Assembly (NCBI GenBank): GCA_019321725.1
Contig: CM033113.1
Span: forward strand, 10,292,001 to 10,356,000
Direction: 5' to 3'
Origin: Paulownia fortunei
Lineage: Eukaryota > Streptophyta > Magnoliopsida > Lamiales > Paulowniaceae
DNA: 64,000 nt
Both the position numbers and the translations under genes were made by a program. Shown here piece by piece: positions 1 through 17,734 of the stretch (within the stretch, counting starts at the first letter, position 1; every line of letters starts with the position of its first letter). Below the pieces are notes generated by a model that made no database searches, was not told the DNA's origin, and saw only the letters and a program-made list of their open reading frames with translations.

Positions 1-1633
1 TTTTTAACCATTTTAAAAAGGCCAAGAGTCTTGATGGCATGGAAAACAAGAATAGAAATAATGAACAAGATAGCAAAAAATTTATGTGACGTGACATCAC
101 AACATTTTGAACTGGGGTAGGGTAAATGGTCTATTATAGGTTAATCCATTAGTTAAGAACTTGTTTGCACCAAAAACTTTAAACACCTTGCTGACCATCA
201 GCCACACTAATGCTATGCTTGCAACTTGAATTTTGACCAGAAAAAGTAAAAGTAAAAGAAAAAGGAAAAAAAGAAGGATCGACAAAATATGACATAAAGC
301 TATCATTTGAAGTGATCTCACTAAAATCCAAGGACCAAACGTATTATAAACATAAGCTTTTCGGATAAAAAATAAAACAAGAAATTAGTGACAAACAAAA
401 CCAATGAAAAAATAAAATGGGCTCCTAATCTTTTGAAAGAATCTTGAATAATGTGTTTGGGTGGGGTGGGGGTTGGGGGGGAGGAATATATGTTTTAATG
501 CAATCAGATGCAATTATATAACCTGAAAACTGAAACCAAGGGCCTGCATAGAGATGCCTGAACCTTAATAGCTAGCCACCCATTCACACTACAAAGTAAA
601 GATACCTTGGTCTAAAGACATAGCTGGCTCAACAAGACAATCAATAAGATGGAAATAACAGCTAAGGTACCATGAAGCCATTAATTATTCAAGTTAATGG
701 ATTCTTTTCTTGTCTCTCATGACAATCTTATATTCGTTAAAATCTCCGCTCTCACACTAACACATTATTAAATAATGAAAGCTTTCTTGTTTGTGCATTT
801 CATAATTTATGCGATTTAACTGGAAATATCGTCTTGGGGTTGAATCTAATATGAGTTTTAACCCACCTAACATCAAACTTTGATGTAATTTTGAACATAT
901 TACACCATATATCTGAGGTGGCCACTCACAGGGTTTAGATGTGCCTGTGACAAAAAAACCAGAGTGATCACAGTAGTTATATGAGAGGAGAGCATGCTGA
1001 AAACAATACATATTCTACTTTCCCCATTTGTAAAAAGAGAACAGCAACTAGAAAACAAAAGGCTAGAGCCCCTCTTCCTTTTTTCTCAATCAGAGTTGAG
1101 AGCAAATGTTCACTCAATGGCTTTGCAACCCCACCCCACCCCCCACACCCCCCGCACAATAACTATCAACTACTATTTTCATGTAGTAAATTTGATGATA
1201 TGTCAATGCCACAGATTGATCACTTTTTTGGTCCCCAAACAGAAGCTCTTTGGGTAATCAAATACACCAATGGCAATTGCTAAATTGGTAACCCCTTTTA
1301 ACCTTCAGAGGGAAAGGAAAATGTGTTATCTCTGGCAAGTGGAAATGGGGCCAAACAGGTTTAGAAAGTGAGAGAGAGAGAACTGACACGAGTAGACAAG
1401 AAAATGTAAACCAAACAGGAGAAAAAATGGTATACAGAACCTCACGTGGGGAAAGGAAAGTGGCCTGTGCTTCTGGTTGGTACTTTCAAATCCCTACCCC
1501 AAACAATTACAACCCCCCCCCCCCCCCCCCCCCCCACCCCCCATTTATGATGTTTTTGGACAAGGGAAAATGGTTTCTGAAGTGTTACACTGACATACTT
1601 CATTTTAAAGATTTTAAGTATTAGGGAATTAAA
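1..1633. other. Intergenic stretch, no gene recognised
   Basis: No reading frame here looks like a conserved protein. The open frames around 981-1624 exist because of C-rich tracts and translate to proline/histidine runs. The 5' end of the window may be downstream or intronic sequence of a gene outside it, but nothing confirms that. A run of G (about 460-482), C-rich stretches (about 1129-1152) and the long C tract near 1513 give an unusual density of G/C homopolymers in an otherwise AT-rich region. Confidence 0.5.
1513..1542. repeat. Poly-C homopolymer tract
   Basis: Twenty-three consecutive C residues, one A, then six more C. Length-variable homopolymers of this kind are prone to sequencing error, and the exact count should not be trusted. 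Confidence 0.9.
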
Positions 1634-2364
1634 GGGTTCATTTGGTTATGTTTTCATTCTCATTTTCAAATTTCAAAATTTTCAGTGAAGTTTATGAAAT
1701 ATTATTGATTTTTGTATAAAAATTAAAAATATATTTGGATGATCGATTTTAGATGAAAAAATTATGAGTATGAGAATGAGAATATATTTTGTTAGTTGTA
1801 TTTTTTTTTATATTTTGCTACGAAAAAGTCATATGCTTGTTTTGGTAAATTTTTGATAGAGTTATTTCCACAATTTACATATATGATAATATTAAAAGTT
1901 AATAATAGTGAGATCCACTTTGAATATATAGTTTAAATATGATAATTTATTAAAATAATACAAAAGTTGTGAGTCTCCCTAAAATGATATTGTTTAAAAT
2001 TAATAATATATTAATTGGATATAATTGATAGTGACGGTGTCCATTTTAAATATTTAATTTATATATGATAATTTATTATATTAATATCTAAGTGGTGAGT
2101 TCTATTTGATTGATGTAGTTGAAAGAAAGTAACATATAATTAAATATACTTGATAGTAGTGGATCTCACTAGTGTATATATGGTTGAAAATTATGAATAT
2201 ATGTTTCAAAATTGAAAATATAAAATTGACAAGTATTTTTGATGGATAAATGAGAATGAAAAATGAGATACTTTCAATTAGATTGAGTTAAATTAACATG
2301 ATTTCAACGTTTGAAATAGTATAAAACTGAAAAAGTAAGTTTTAAAATATAAACAAACGAGCCC
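1634..2364 (+). mobile_element. MITE-like element with internal ~124-bp subrepeats
   Basis: The left end reads GGGTTCATTTGGTTATG. The reverse complement of the right end reads GGGCTCGTTTGTTTATA, an imperfect terminal inverted repeat of about 20 bp. Inside, a related block recurs near 1901, 2024 and 2149 (period about 123-125), each with a TGATAGTG..TCCACTTT-like core followed by an AT-rich TATGATAATTTA segment. There is no coding capacity and no clear target-site duplication. A diverged relative lies in opposite orientation around 29295-29930. The superfamily cannot be fixed from one copy; hAT-like or Tourist-like are possible. Confidence 0.55.
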
Positions 2365-3778
2365 TACGTTACTTTCGTTAAACAAATCTTTATTTTAAAT
2401 GTTGACACATGAGTGCATTAAATTTGATATTTTACGTTATAAATACTTGTCAAATATATATAATTTACGTTAAATATATAATTTAAAAAGATACTTTAAA
2501 CTTGATCATAAAAAGATTGGTATTTAAACTTATGATATACATATAAGCTAACTTTGAATGTTTTGAGATATCCACATTTAAAGTACTAAAACTACTTAAA
2601 CTTATGCATGAGTATAATTGTAACCTATTTCCCCCAAACTTGGGTAATAAAAATTAGGTGATGTTAATTAAGTAAACGACCCACACGAATAGTTTTATAG
2701 ACCTCACCTTTACTCGTTGAAAACTTTAAATATCATGTAACGTGTATTAATGCACTCTATCATAATTCAAAAAATTATATTCCTAGATAGTTTGAGAAAA
2801 ATTCATTTTAATAACAATAAAACCTTGGAAAAAACAGAACATAATATCATATTTTTTTAAAAATAAAAATTAAAAAGATGATCAAATGCGATAGCGTTTT
2901 CTTGTGGATTTGGTTAGAAATAACCATTCATAACTGAGATGCACAACTATTTAATATCTATAATATTTATATTTATTTACATAGATATATTTGTATGAAA
3001 ATTTTTAGACTTGGTCGAACTCAAGTAAATCACATGAAAAATGAATTATAATTTTTAATATTAGTGTAGAGGATAAAAAAAAAAAGAGACCAATGAAAAG
3101 GATTCAGCAAATAATAACTAAATAAAGAACTTAACTTTTCTAATGCTCCTTTTGGATCAGGATTTAGTGAAAAAATGAAAAGTAATATCGGTGGAAATTA
3201 ATAATTTTTTTCTTAAAAAATGTTCTTTAAATGGTTTTATTTCAAATTTTATTCATATTTTCTTCACACAAAGCCCAAAATCCAAAGCGGAGGTCAACTA
3301 AATCTAACTTTTTTTTTTTTTTCATTTTTAGCTGTTATGTTTTATATCTCATCATAAGAACAAAAATACTCGTTATAAAATGCTCCTTTTCTTTTTATCT
3401 TTGAGATATTTACAAAATACCTTCTAAAATAATATTTTCTTTCTAAAAGTATAATTTCACGTAAAATAATAACATAACATCATAGAGTATTTATTGTTTT
3501 AAATGCAAAAAATTTAAAATACATAAAACTTTTATTTTTTCAAAATCGAACATTCAACTGAGATGAGAATATATTTGATTAAATTATTAAATAGAGGAAT
3601 ATCTTTTAACAAATACCCAAGAGTGACTAGCCTTCTAGAATACAGCCCATATCCATTCCCTAAGGCTCGCCCAATGATGTATTTGATGGAGGCCCAGCCC
3701 ATTTTATTTTTATCTCGCTCACAGTTTAGTTCACACAGTACTCTCCTGAAAACCTTCGTCGTCTTATTTCATGCCACC
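2365..3778. other. AT-rich upstream region of COQ3
   Basis: This stretch is AT-rich with no recognisable gene. The last ~100 bases are less AT-rich and pyrimidine-rich, as expected for a transcribed leader of the following gene. No convincing TATA box was placed. An in-frame upstream ATG at 3563 is discounted, because the sequence between it and 3779 does not resemble the family and the ATG at 3779 has a much better context. Confidence 0.45.
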
Positions 3779-6700
3779 ATGGTTTCTAAGCATCTGTTAA
3801 ACCGACTCCGAACCCTGACCCGACCCGCTCTACACTTCCCACGACCCACCAATCCCTGCTGGAATTCTGAATTTCTCCATAAACTCCAAACCCGGCGTTA
3901 TTCAGATGCTCCGCAGCCATCTCCAGCCGCTCCGGCTTCCACTCCTCCACCAGCGTCCAATTTACATTCGAAGAGCTCTTTGAATGAAACTGAGCTTAAG
4001 AAATTCGCGGCCATTTCCGAGACCTGGTATTTTATTTAAGGTTTAATATTTGGCCTAATATTATTGTGTTATTTTTGTCAATTTATTTGATTCTTTATTG
4101 AATTAATATTAGGTGGGATACTGAAGGACCGTTTAAGCCATTGCATGCGATGAACCCGACGAGGCTTGCTTTTATTAGGTCCACTTTGTGCCGGCATTTT
4201 GGGTAATTAGGTTATGCTTTTGGAAATTTAGTCTTTTTCTACGATTAAACTGTTCTGTTTGTGTAAAATAAGGTCGAAAATTTGTATCACTCTTTTGATG
4301 AAGTCATTAATTTTGTTAATCTGTGTTCAAGACCATTTGATTCTATACTTTTAGTTACACTTTGATAGAGTTAATATAGAAAACGAGGAGGCTTGCATGG
4401 AATGGCTATTGGCGCTGCATTAATTTTTAAGGATATTTTTTCTCAAAATCCAAAGGAGAAATTCTCCTGTGTGTTTATATGTGTTTGCTTTCTTCCTGGC
4501 AAGTAGATAGTGAGGCTCACTCACTTGTCTTTATTCACGAGATTTTGGAGAATTTTCATCTTGTGATAATCAAACAGTGGCAAAAGACCTTTGTTAGAGC
4601 ATCATATGGAGTCTCTGGCTGCCCCTAGGTTTTTAGAATTCTCTTTACATATAGTGGATTTAGTTATTCTGGGTATTAGCATAACTGTATTACCAATTGA
4701 ACCCCTTTAGTTTGTCAACATTTCTGGGGGTTTCTTTGAATGTGACTGAGCTAAACAGGGGTCTTGCGCCTGGTTTTTCTTCTTTATTGCCTTGGCCTTT
4801 CACGGGATATGGGATCTATCCCTTCCACCATTCCTCCAACAGTTGCCACTGCTGATGTACCTAATGCTACAGGCTCTTATTTTTCTTTAATTTACTAGCA
4901 ACAAGACAACTCAAAGTTTTAGATGATCATAACATTCACCAAAAATGCATTCTCGGATCAATTGCATAGCTTTGCCTATAGCCTCAAGCTCGAGAGAGGT
5001 AAATGCTACTGGGGAAGACTCAGTTTTTGCTCCCCTTTCAGCATCTCTTCTTTAACTGTAGGATTTCTTGCACAGTTCTTTCAACTCCTGTAAAACAATT
5101 TGTGGGTACACTCTAAGCTTTTTTAGTCAACTTCTAAGTTCCTCGAAGCCACCCTTTGCCAAATAAAGATTGAAAGAAGCTTCCTTTAATAGGTATTAGA
5201 GGCCCTTACCCATTTTTTATTATTAATAAGACAGGCTTCCTTCGTTATGACGGATCATGCCAAACATGGCTTTTCATGAATTTTGAGTGCTCTCCACTAA
5301 ATGTTGAATAATTGCCCCTTCCCTTATGGATTTGTATCACAACCGTACTGAATCCCTATTTGCCCTTTAGGAATAGGAGCCAATGATAGACGCATCAAAG
5401 AGCACTCCATTTTCTCTTTTAAGTAAAGTATGTATGAACAGCCCCTTTCTTACTCCACATCTCAAAGGCAATGTATGCAGAAATATGTGATCTGTCCTTC
5501 TTCACGTACTGCGATTATTGTTGCTGACTCATCTTTCGCTGGCTTATATGTAGCTAGCTACTTTGTGGAGTTTCCTAGACCAATCCTCACTCGTCCATGG
5601 TCCTTGCATACCTAGCCTGAGCCAGGACACCTATTACTCTCTCTTTACATGTAGTGGATTTAGCTTGTTGAAAAATTAACATAATTGTTTGACCAATTGC
5701 CCATTTGAATTTCTTCGATTTTCCTGTGATTTTTGGTTGAATAATGACTAAATTAAGCAGGTGGAAAAGTGAAAAAAAAATTCTCCACTAAAGAGAATGA
5801 TCTTGAGATAGCATCACACTTGTCACACCACACTAAACTATTATTTATATATAGTCTTTTATGATGATTTTTCTCAAAAGACATTTGGCAACAGTCTAAT
5901 TGGATCATAAAATTTCATTAAACTTTTGCTTGTTGGAGTTTTCAGAGATGCTATTACCTTATTCTAGCATAAAATAACTAAGAATATAAGAATTAGGATA
6001 ATTATAACTTCATTGACGTATGTGGGTCACAAGAATTTATTTAGCTTGTAATTTTTTGAAGATTTTGCGTATATATTGTTTAAATCATTATAAGTGCATA
6101 TAATGATGATTGATAGTCTGTGATTATATAAATTTTAGAATATATATTATTAACTGTCCATGATTGTACGAATATTGTAATAGTATAACTAAACGTGTCT
6201 TAAATATGGAATATTTCCGAGTTTATTCTTGTATTTATTTCCCTTTTATGTTCCTGCATGCATATGCCTTGAATGGAAATGAATGGATTTGTTGAAGGTA
6301 CCTAAGAACACTCATAAGCATTGATGTTTTTTTTCTTGGTTGTCTTATAAAGCCTGATGAAGGTAACATGTTTCAGAAAGGATCCACACTGTACAAGGCC
6401 ATTTGAAGGATTGAAATTCGTGGATGTTGGCTGTGGAGGGGGAATTTTATCTGAGGTATGCATCTTTACTTGGTGATATTTTTGGAGATCTTCTACCCTG
6501 AGCACATAAGTATTTATTGATCATTCTTGTTGAGTTGATAATAATTGGAATGTCAACACGTAATGTGCAGCCTAGACGTCAGCTAGTATATATTCTTTGT
6601 ACCAGAAGTGGCTCTTATGTAGTCTCTAATTTCATGTTTCGTCATATTTCAGCCTTTGGCTCGCATGGGTGCTACTGTTACAGGAATTGATGCAGTGGAA

Positions 6701-9700
6701 AAGAATATCAGGATTGCACAGCTTCATGCGGTATGTTTTCTTGAAGAAGGAAAAAAAGAGAAATCGAGCAGTTGTACACATTCATGCACAAATACAGGAA
6801 GCATCAAGTCTCCTCTTATGTTTTTAGTGCAAAAAATGCATGCTATCTAATTTCATCATCCACCATCTTTAAATTGCTGGACTGCTAAAAGATTGGATCC
6901 AAAACCAATTCAACATCAGTATAGGATAGTGGTGGATGATTGCAATTTGAGGAAATGAAATGGAGTGGAGGCTAATTCATATCTGCATCTCATTACAGTC
7001 TAGCATTATTTTCATCCAACTTTACCTGTCGAACTCAAATCGGATAAAAGAATGGAAATAATTTTGAATTCTCACCTATTGAACTTCTTGATATATACAC
7101 TGCTTGGCAGTGGGTGGATGAACATAAATAACTACCTTTCATTAACCTGTTTGTCATTTTGGAAGAGTTAGATTTATCAGTACTATTGATCTTAACTTAC
7201 TTTTTGATAAGCTTTATTTTTGTGTTTTGTAAATGAAATTTATACTAGCGTACTACCTAATAATTAAAAGATGCATGACATTTATATAACAAAGATCTTT
7301 CATTTGTCGTTTATGTCAGTGAGAGTTTACATATTTTGCAGGATTTGGATCCGGTAACTTCATCTATTGACTATCTCTGCACAACAGCTGGTACACGTCA
7401 TACTTATTTGTTGAATATGAAGGTTAAAATAATTGATCAATTTTTTTTTTTTTACTTCTTTCACATATTTAAATCACTCTCTTGAGTGCTTATTGCATCT
7501 TGCATCTTCATGTTTGGTTGTAACTCATTTGCTGTGAGCTATTCTACAAATCTTCAAATGTTCCACCAACTTATTCCCATCTACACGCTCAAAATCTTAG
7601 GTGCAACAAGCATGAGCTGTCCTCCCCTCTTCCTTGTTTACTGATCTGTATCTTCCCATTGTTCTTGTTGGTCCATATTTCTTTTCGTCCTATTGTTTCT
7701 TCTTTAGCAATTTGCATGAGCTGTCTTTTGTCTCTTCCAAGTTATAATGATCATCATCTTTTCTCCATGGTTCATTTGGGTCTGTATTTCTTTTCTTTCT
7801 ATTTTTCCTTCTTATTCTTTTCCTTTATTTATACATTTATTTATTTTTTAATATTTTTGGGGTTGGGGGCATGGGTGGGTGGGAGTGATTAAAGTTGTCT
7901 CAGTAGAGTGTAATGTGTATTTCCTGAGTTATGGCTTTAACTTCTAACAGTTTGACAAAAAGTATTAGTTTCTCATTATTTGTCACGGCATGCAATCACA
8001 ACATCTGTTGTTTATTTTCATATACCTTTTACATATCACTTTTTGTGTTAGGTTGTTTGATGGCATGCTGTATTAATCAGCTAGCTTTTGTTATTTCATA
8101 TTGTGTTCCGTGACTTTTGTATGTGGTGTTGGTCATTTTTGGTTATTAACTTTTGTGTCTTTGTACTCTATTATTTTCTTCATTGCAAAACCATGTACTT
8201 CTTGAACTTCTAAACCTATTCATCAGAAGCTGATGTGATTGCTACTGTTGAACAGAAAAATTGGTGGAAGAGCAGAGGAAATTTGATGCTGTACTTGCAC
8301 TGGAGGTATGTTTACTATTGATTCAAATAGAGATTATGAGCAATGGTTTGAGTGCTTAAAATTACTGTTCAAATTGTGATGTATCACCTGCAGTAATTTG
8401 TTAATCTTCAGTATGTCTATATCATATGCTCTCATGTTATTTGACTGAGTGGATGCATTCTGCTAGAAATGTAGTATATCTCTGCTATCTGTATGATCAT
8501 TTCCCCGTTCATGTATTTACTGTATTGTGGATATACATCTGATAGCTTGCATGCTATCTAGGTAATTGAGCATGTGGCAGATCCTGCTGAGTTCTGCAAA
8601 TCCTTGTCAGCGTTGACCAGTTTTGGTGGAGCTACTCTGATCTCAACAATTAATCGATCAATGAGAGCATATGCAACTGCCATCATCATGGCAGAATATG
8701 TCTTACATTGGGTATTTTACTGTGCCATAGTGTTAGCTTGTATGTGTTGTGGACTATATTGATATTCAAAACTTGTTCATTATAGTCACCATGATGATGA
8801 CATTTGTGCTAATTTCTGTTTATGATTTATTTTCTTTTTATCAACCATGCATAATGAAATTTTCAATTTACTTGAGAGTTCATCTTTTGATCTATGATGC
8901 GTCTCTCCTGAAAAAGGGTCCAAGCAGGATCCAGAACATGTCAGACAAGGATATGTGTCAAACACAACTTGGGGGTTGGCCATAGATAAAAGGAAAAGAA
9001 AAGTGATGAAATAGTGTTGGACACGGTTTGGACACTGTAATGAATGTTTTTGGTATTTTAGTTAATTTAATGATATAAATATTCTTCATCCTTTTCTACA
9101 TCTCTTTGGTATCTTATTTTTCCTTCTTTATTCTCTGTATTTCTTCAATAATTCGTCAAGTGACATGAATACTTAGGCAATAGTTATTATGTGATTTATA
9201 TTTTATTTTGGCGTGTTCTAAATGGATAGTTATTATGTGGTAGTTATAAATATTCTTCATCTTTTTCCTCATCTTTTCAATTTCTTATTTTCTCGTCTTT
9301 CTTCTCTGTATTTCTTTGGTAATCCTTCAAGTGATTTATATTTATTTTAACTTGTTATCTATTCATAAACTTGAATTATATTGGAATTTTGCTTTTGCAT
9401 TATGCTTTCTAATTCCGTACTTTCTGGTTTCTATATCGCTCAAACAAATTTTTTGTATCACATATATAAATTTTGAATCCCACTAGAGACCCTCCTATGT
9501 TGTCTTAAAATTGCTGTATCCTGTACTGTAGGATATTGTATCTAATTTCCCATAACCATATCTAGGCATCATGCTAAGACATGCCATATATTCTGCAGAT
9601 ATGTTATAGGTTTCATTCATCAAATGAGTATAACATGGCATAAGAGAGGTGTAATTCCATCTATATGCTTGGTTACTTCCACCCAGGTTCCCTGAGTGAA

Positions 9701-10544
9701 AAAAATCCTTTTTTTTTTTTCTTTGGTGGTTGATGTGAAAATTGGCTCATATAAGAAAAGTGCACATGGGGGGGAATTATTGCGCATGTGGGATTCTGTG
9801 GATGAGAGAGTAATTATTTAGGTTTGTTGTTGATTTCTGAATAGCTGATTTATGAGAAATCTTGGAATAGATATCCTGTGGGTAAAAGCCTACTCTAGTG
9901 ACTTGTAGATCTTGCAATTCTAGTCCAGTATTCGCAGTGAACAATGTCACCAGATGCATATGCAGTGAACTAATGGGATATTATAAGTTGGCAAACATTA
10001 TGAACATCTTTTATGTGCAATGCACGCAGTTTGGTAGGGGATGGGGCAGAGCTGGATTCAGAAATCTTGAAAATTTTAGTTTGTGAATTATGTGTTTTAA
10101 GGAGATGATGAGATCTGACACCTCCATGCCTCCCTATGTTAAATGAGTAAAATATATGGAGGTTATACTGAAGATCTGTCATCTGTGCCTCAAAAATCTC
10201 TCTTTAAGATTCTTGGTCTGTGTATAAAGCTGTTTTCTTTTGGTTGACATATGTAAAACTTTCAGCTGCCGATGGGCACACATCAATGGTCAAGCTTTCT
10301 CACCCCAGAAGAACTAGTCCTAATTCTTCAGCGTGCTTCTGTTTCTGTAAGTCAGTAGCAAATGCCTGCTACCTTTGTCATAGACTCTTTTTCCTTCATC
10401 TAAGATGTAAATTGCTGCTTGTATTCTTTTGTCCAGGTCCAAGAGATGGCTGGGTTTGTTTACAACCCCCTAACAGGGCGATGGTCTCTTTCCGAAGATA
10501 TCAGTGTTAATTTCATTGCATATGGCACAAAGAACAGCGAATAG
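3779..10544 (+). CDS. COQ3: Ubiquinone biosynthesis O-methyltransferase, mitochondrial (COQ3)
   Basis: SAM-dependent methyltransferase that performs the O-methylation steps of ubiquinone synthesis on the matrix side of the inner mitochondrial membrane. Nine exons: 3779-4026, 4113-4202, 6377-6455, 6653-6730, 7342-7390, 8256-8305, 8562-8711, 10266-10346, 10437-10544. They join to 933 nt (310 aa), close to the usual plant length, with all introns GT..AG. Residues 1-42 form an Arg-rich, acid-free presequence ending in RRYS, a typical mitochondrial cleavage context. The SAM-binding motif I VDVGCGGG lies at about 128-135 and the EHV motif at about 201-203. The family signature [12 protein letters not shown] spans the exon 1/2 junction. 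The start is the ATG in an ideal context (GCCACCATGG). Intron 2 (2.2 kb) and intron 7 (1.55 kb) contain repeats. Identification rests on family recall and is strong. Confidence 0.93.
4930..5620 (-). other. Possible degenerate antisense coding relic in COQ3 intron 2
   Basis: Read on the minus strand, this part of intron 2 gives short protein-like segments broken by stops and frame changes, for example [20 protein letters not shown] near 4990-5040. It is less AT-rich than the surrounding intron. It could be a decayed transposon or retrocopy fragment. I cannot name the family, and it could be chance. Confidence 0.25.
7610..7815 (+). repeat. Diverged tandem duplication (~104 bp period) in COQ3 intron 4
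   Basis: The segment beginning GCATGAGCTGTC at 7610 recurs at 7714 with the same order of pyrimidine-rich motifs (CTCTTCC, then TCTGTAT, then TTCTTTT). The copies are clearly diverged. The duplication lies wholly within intron 4 (7391-8255). Confidence 0.5.
9077..9340 (+). repeat. Tandem duplication (171 bp period) in COQ3 intron 7
   Basis: AAATATTCTTCATC starts at 9077 and again at 9248. About 85 bases following each copy align, ending in TTCTCTGTATTTCTT and then TCAAGTGA. Both copies lie in intron 7 (8712-10265). Confidence 0.65.
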
Positions 10545-12038
10545 ATCAACTGAAATCCTGTGTTTTACTGTGTAACTTTGCCCCATTGAATTTTTTTGAT
10601 TTTCTCCTCTAATTTACCCCATTTTTGTTAGTCGCTTATGCGTATTAGCCTGTTCTCATTTTTTGATGCAATAATACAAGCAGGAACAACTTGAGGCAAT
10701 GTTGGTTCTTTTAGTGTATTCAACAGGAATATGTACTTTCAAGGTTGAAAAACTTGTCAGTAGTTGCAGAAGGGAATGAAGAAAACTAGGAATGCCTGTT
10801 TCTCTCATTCATGGTTGATAGTAATCTACAATTGGAAGTTTGATCATTCTGGCTTTTTCAAAGAACAATAACAACCTATGGTCCCTCATTTTTTGACAAA
10901 AGTGAGCTTCATCAATTGGCTAGTCCTATTGATTCCATCACATTCAATTAATCACTTAGCGAAATATTTGATTCTGTTTTCTCTAATATTTTTTATTTTC
11001 TTTTATCTTTTCAAAAGATGTTATTCAATATATTTTTTTCCTTAATAGATCATATTTTTCAGTATATTCTCTCTGGTCAAAACAATCCAAATATTCCATT
11101 TGAATGTCTTCCGCACAAAATAAAATAAAAATACAAAATATTAAATTGCAAAAGTCATTACATTTGTGAGAAGAAGTGCATAAAAAGCAAAGATAAAGGG
11201 GACGTTTGCAAGTGCCCCATCTATTTTAAAATAATTGTTTTATTTACTAAGTTATACTTTTTATTGTATCATATTAATTTTTTAAATAATTTTCATGTGT
11301 TTAATTTTTAATTTTTACCAGTTGTCATTTTATTTAATAATTATTTATAATTATACTAAAAAATAATTAAATAATTTATTAATTTAGAACAACGTAATAT
11401 GCATGAATGATCCAAAGTCCAAGGTCCAACTATCCTTATCATATCTTAAGGATAATATATTGCGCATCCCAAGATAGTGTATTTCTCTATGATATTTACT
11501 GTTCTAATCCTCATCCGGCGCCAATCGGGGTCCACCACCAGAACTCTAATTCAATCCGAATTCCTCTACCACCACCCCCACCTCAACACCTCCACCGGGT
11601 GCGGGTCGGGGGTGGTGTCCTAAGAGGGTTGGTAAGTTAATTTCATGTAAAAATAAATGCTCAATTTAAGTTTAAATATATTAAAATATATTCGAGAATA
11701 AATTATATTTTTGTTAGAAAGTTTAATACAATTAAAAAAATATGCATTTAAAAGTTGAGATAATATTTAAGATGACAGTAAAAAGCATATATATATTCAC
11801 CAGCGCGCACACATTTATATCAATACTATTTACTTAACGAAATAGATTAGTTTTTTTTAATAATTGAACGAATTAGTCACTTCCAAAAATATAATGTCAA
11901 TGTAGTTTTTGTCCTCTCTCGTCTTTTTTCTGCAACCTTTTTTTTTTTTCCCTTATTTCTCTCCCTTTTTTTTTCTTTTTCTTCAATTAGAGAAAATCTA
12001 AGCACACACGTAAGTGTGCTAACAAACAAAATATTTCC
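10545..12038. other. Intergenic region between COQ3 and citrate synthase
   Basis: This holds the COQ3 3' untranslated region (AATAAT-like signals near 10670), AT-rich spacer, and the citrate synthase promoter and leader. A short GC-rich island at 11510-11620 stands out and can fold (see 11570-11617). A pyrimidine-rich stretch at 11910-11985 precedes the citrate synthase leader. No additional gene is seen. Confidence 0.5.
11570..11617. repeat. GC-rich inverted repeat
   Basis: CACCACCCCCACC at about 11570-11582 is nearly complementary to GGTCGGGGGTGGTG at 11604-11617, giving a ~14-bp stem with a ~20-base loop. It sits in a GC-rich island that contrasts with the AT-rich flanks. Confidence 0.5.
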
Positions 12039-12059
12039 GGGGGGGGGGGGGGGGGGGGG
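12039..12059 (+). repeat. Poly-G tract in the probable citrate synthase leader
   Basis: Twenty-one consecutive G residues, 74 bases before the citrate synthase ATG. If transcribed, this would place an uninterrupted G run in the 5' untranslated region. The exact length is uncertain because homopolymers are error-prone. Confidence 0.85.
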
Positions 12060-12133
12060 AATGTGTGTATGCACGCATAAGATTTGCAAAAACAAAAAAG
12101 AAAGAAGAATTTCATCAAAAACAATTGAAAGAA

Positions 12134-17204
<5,071 letters not shown>

Positions 17205-17700
17205 ACGCCTAGTCTCTTAAACTGTCTACATCAGATTTCTCTGATTTCATGGAAGAAATAACAATTTATTTTATGGGGTTTTGGTGCATTTTGCATAAAC
17301 AGCCGGGATCATTTTTGTTCTTGGAAGGCATCTTAGACTGAGATTTTGTAAACGTTTGCATACAGCATAAAAATGTAAGTTGTATTGATGCTACAATTTA
17401 TAATTGAGCAGTAATAATGGTCCCCATGATAATCCTCATTCCAAAATCATCCTGTTAGCTAAGCTTTCAACTCGGATTGCAGATTTGAGGTAGTTGCATC
17501 TTCTGATTGCTGTTCTGTAAACAGGGCAATCAAATGGAATTCCAAAGACCTCCTTTTACCGTTGAGGTAGATGATTTTTTTTTGTTTAAAATAGTTGATT
17601 GATATGTTAGTAACAGGAGTATGGGAAAAAAAAGAAGTACGTAGATTGCATGCAATTACAATAATTCTGTAAAGAAATAATCAATTGAAAACGAGTGGTA

Positions 17701-17734
17701 AAAAAAGAAAAGAAAAGAAAAGAAAAGAAAAAAA
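17701..17734 (+). repeat. (AAAAG)n microsatellite
   Basis: About five AAAAG units in an A-rich run downstream of citrate synthase. Confidence 0.85.

Noticed and set aside
981..1624. Plus-strand open frames rich in proline and histidine
   Set aside because: They arise from C-rich homopolymer tracts, have no conserved motifs and overlap each other in several frames.
3563..3778. Upstream in-frame extension of COQ3 to an ATG at 3563
   Set aside because: The extension is not like a mitochondrial presequence, whereas the ATG at 3779 has an ideal context and is followed directly by an Arg-rich presequence.
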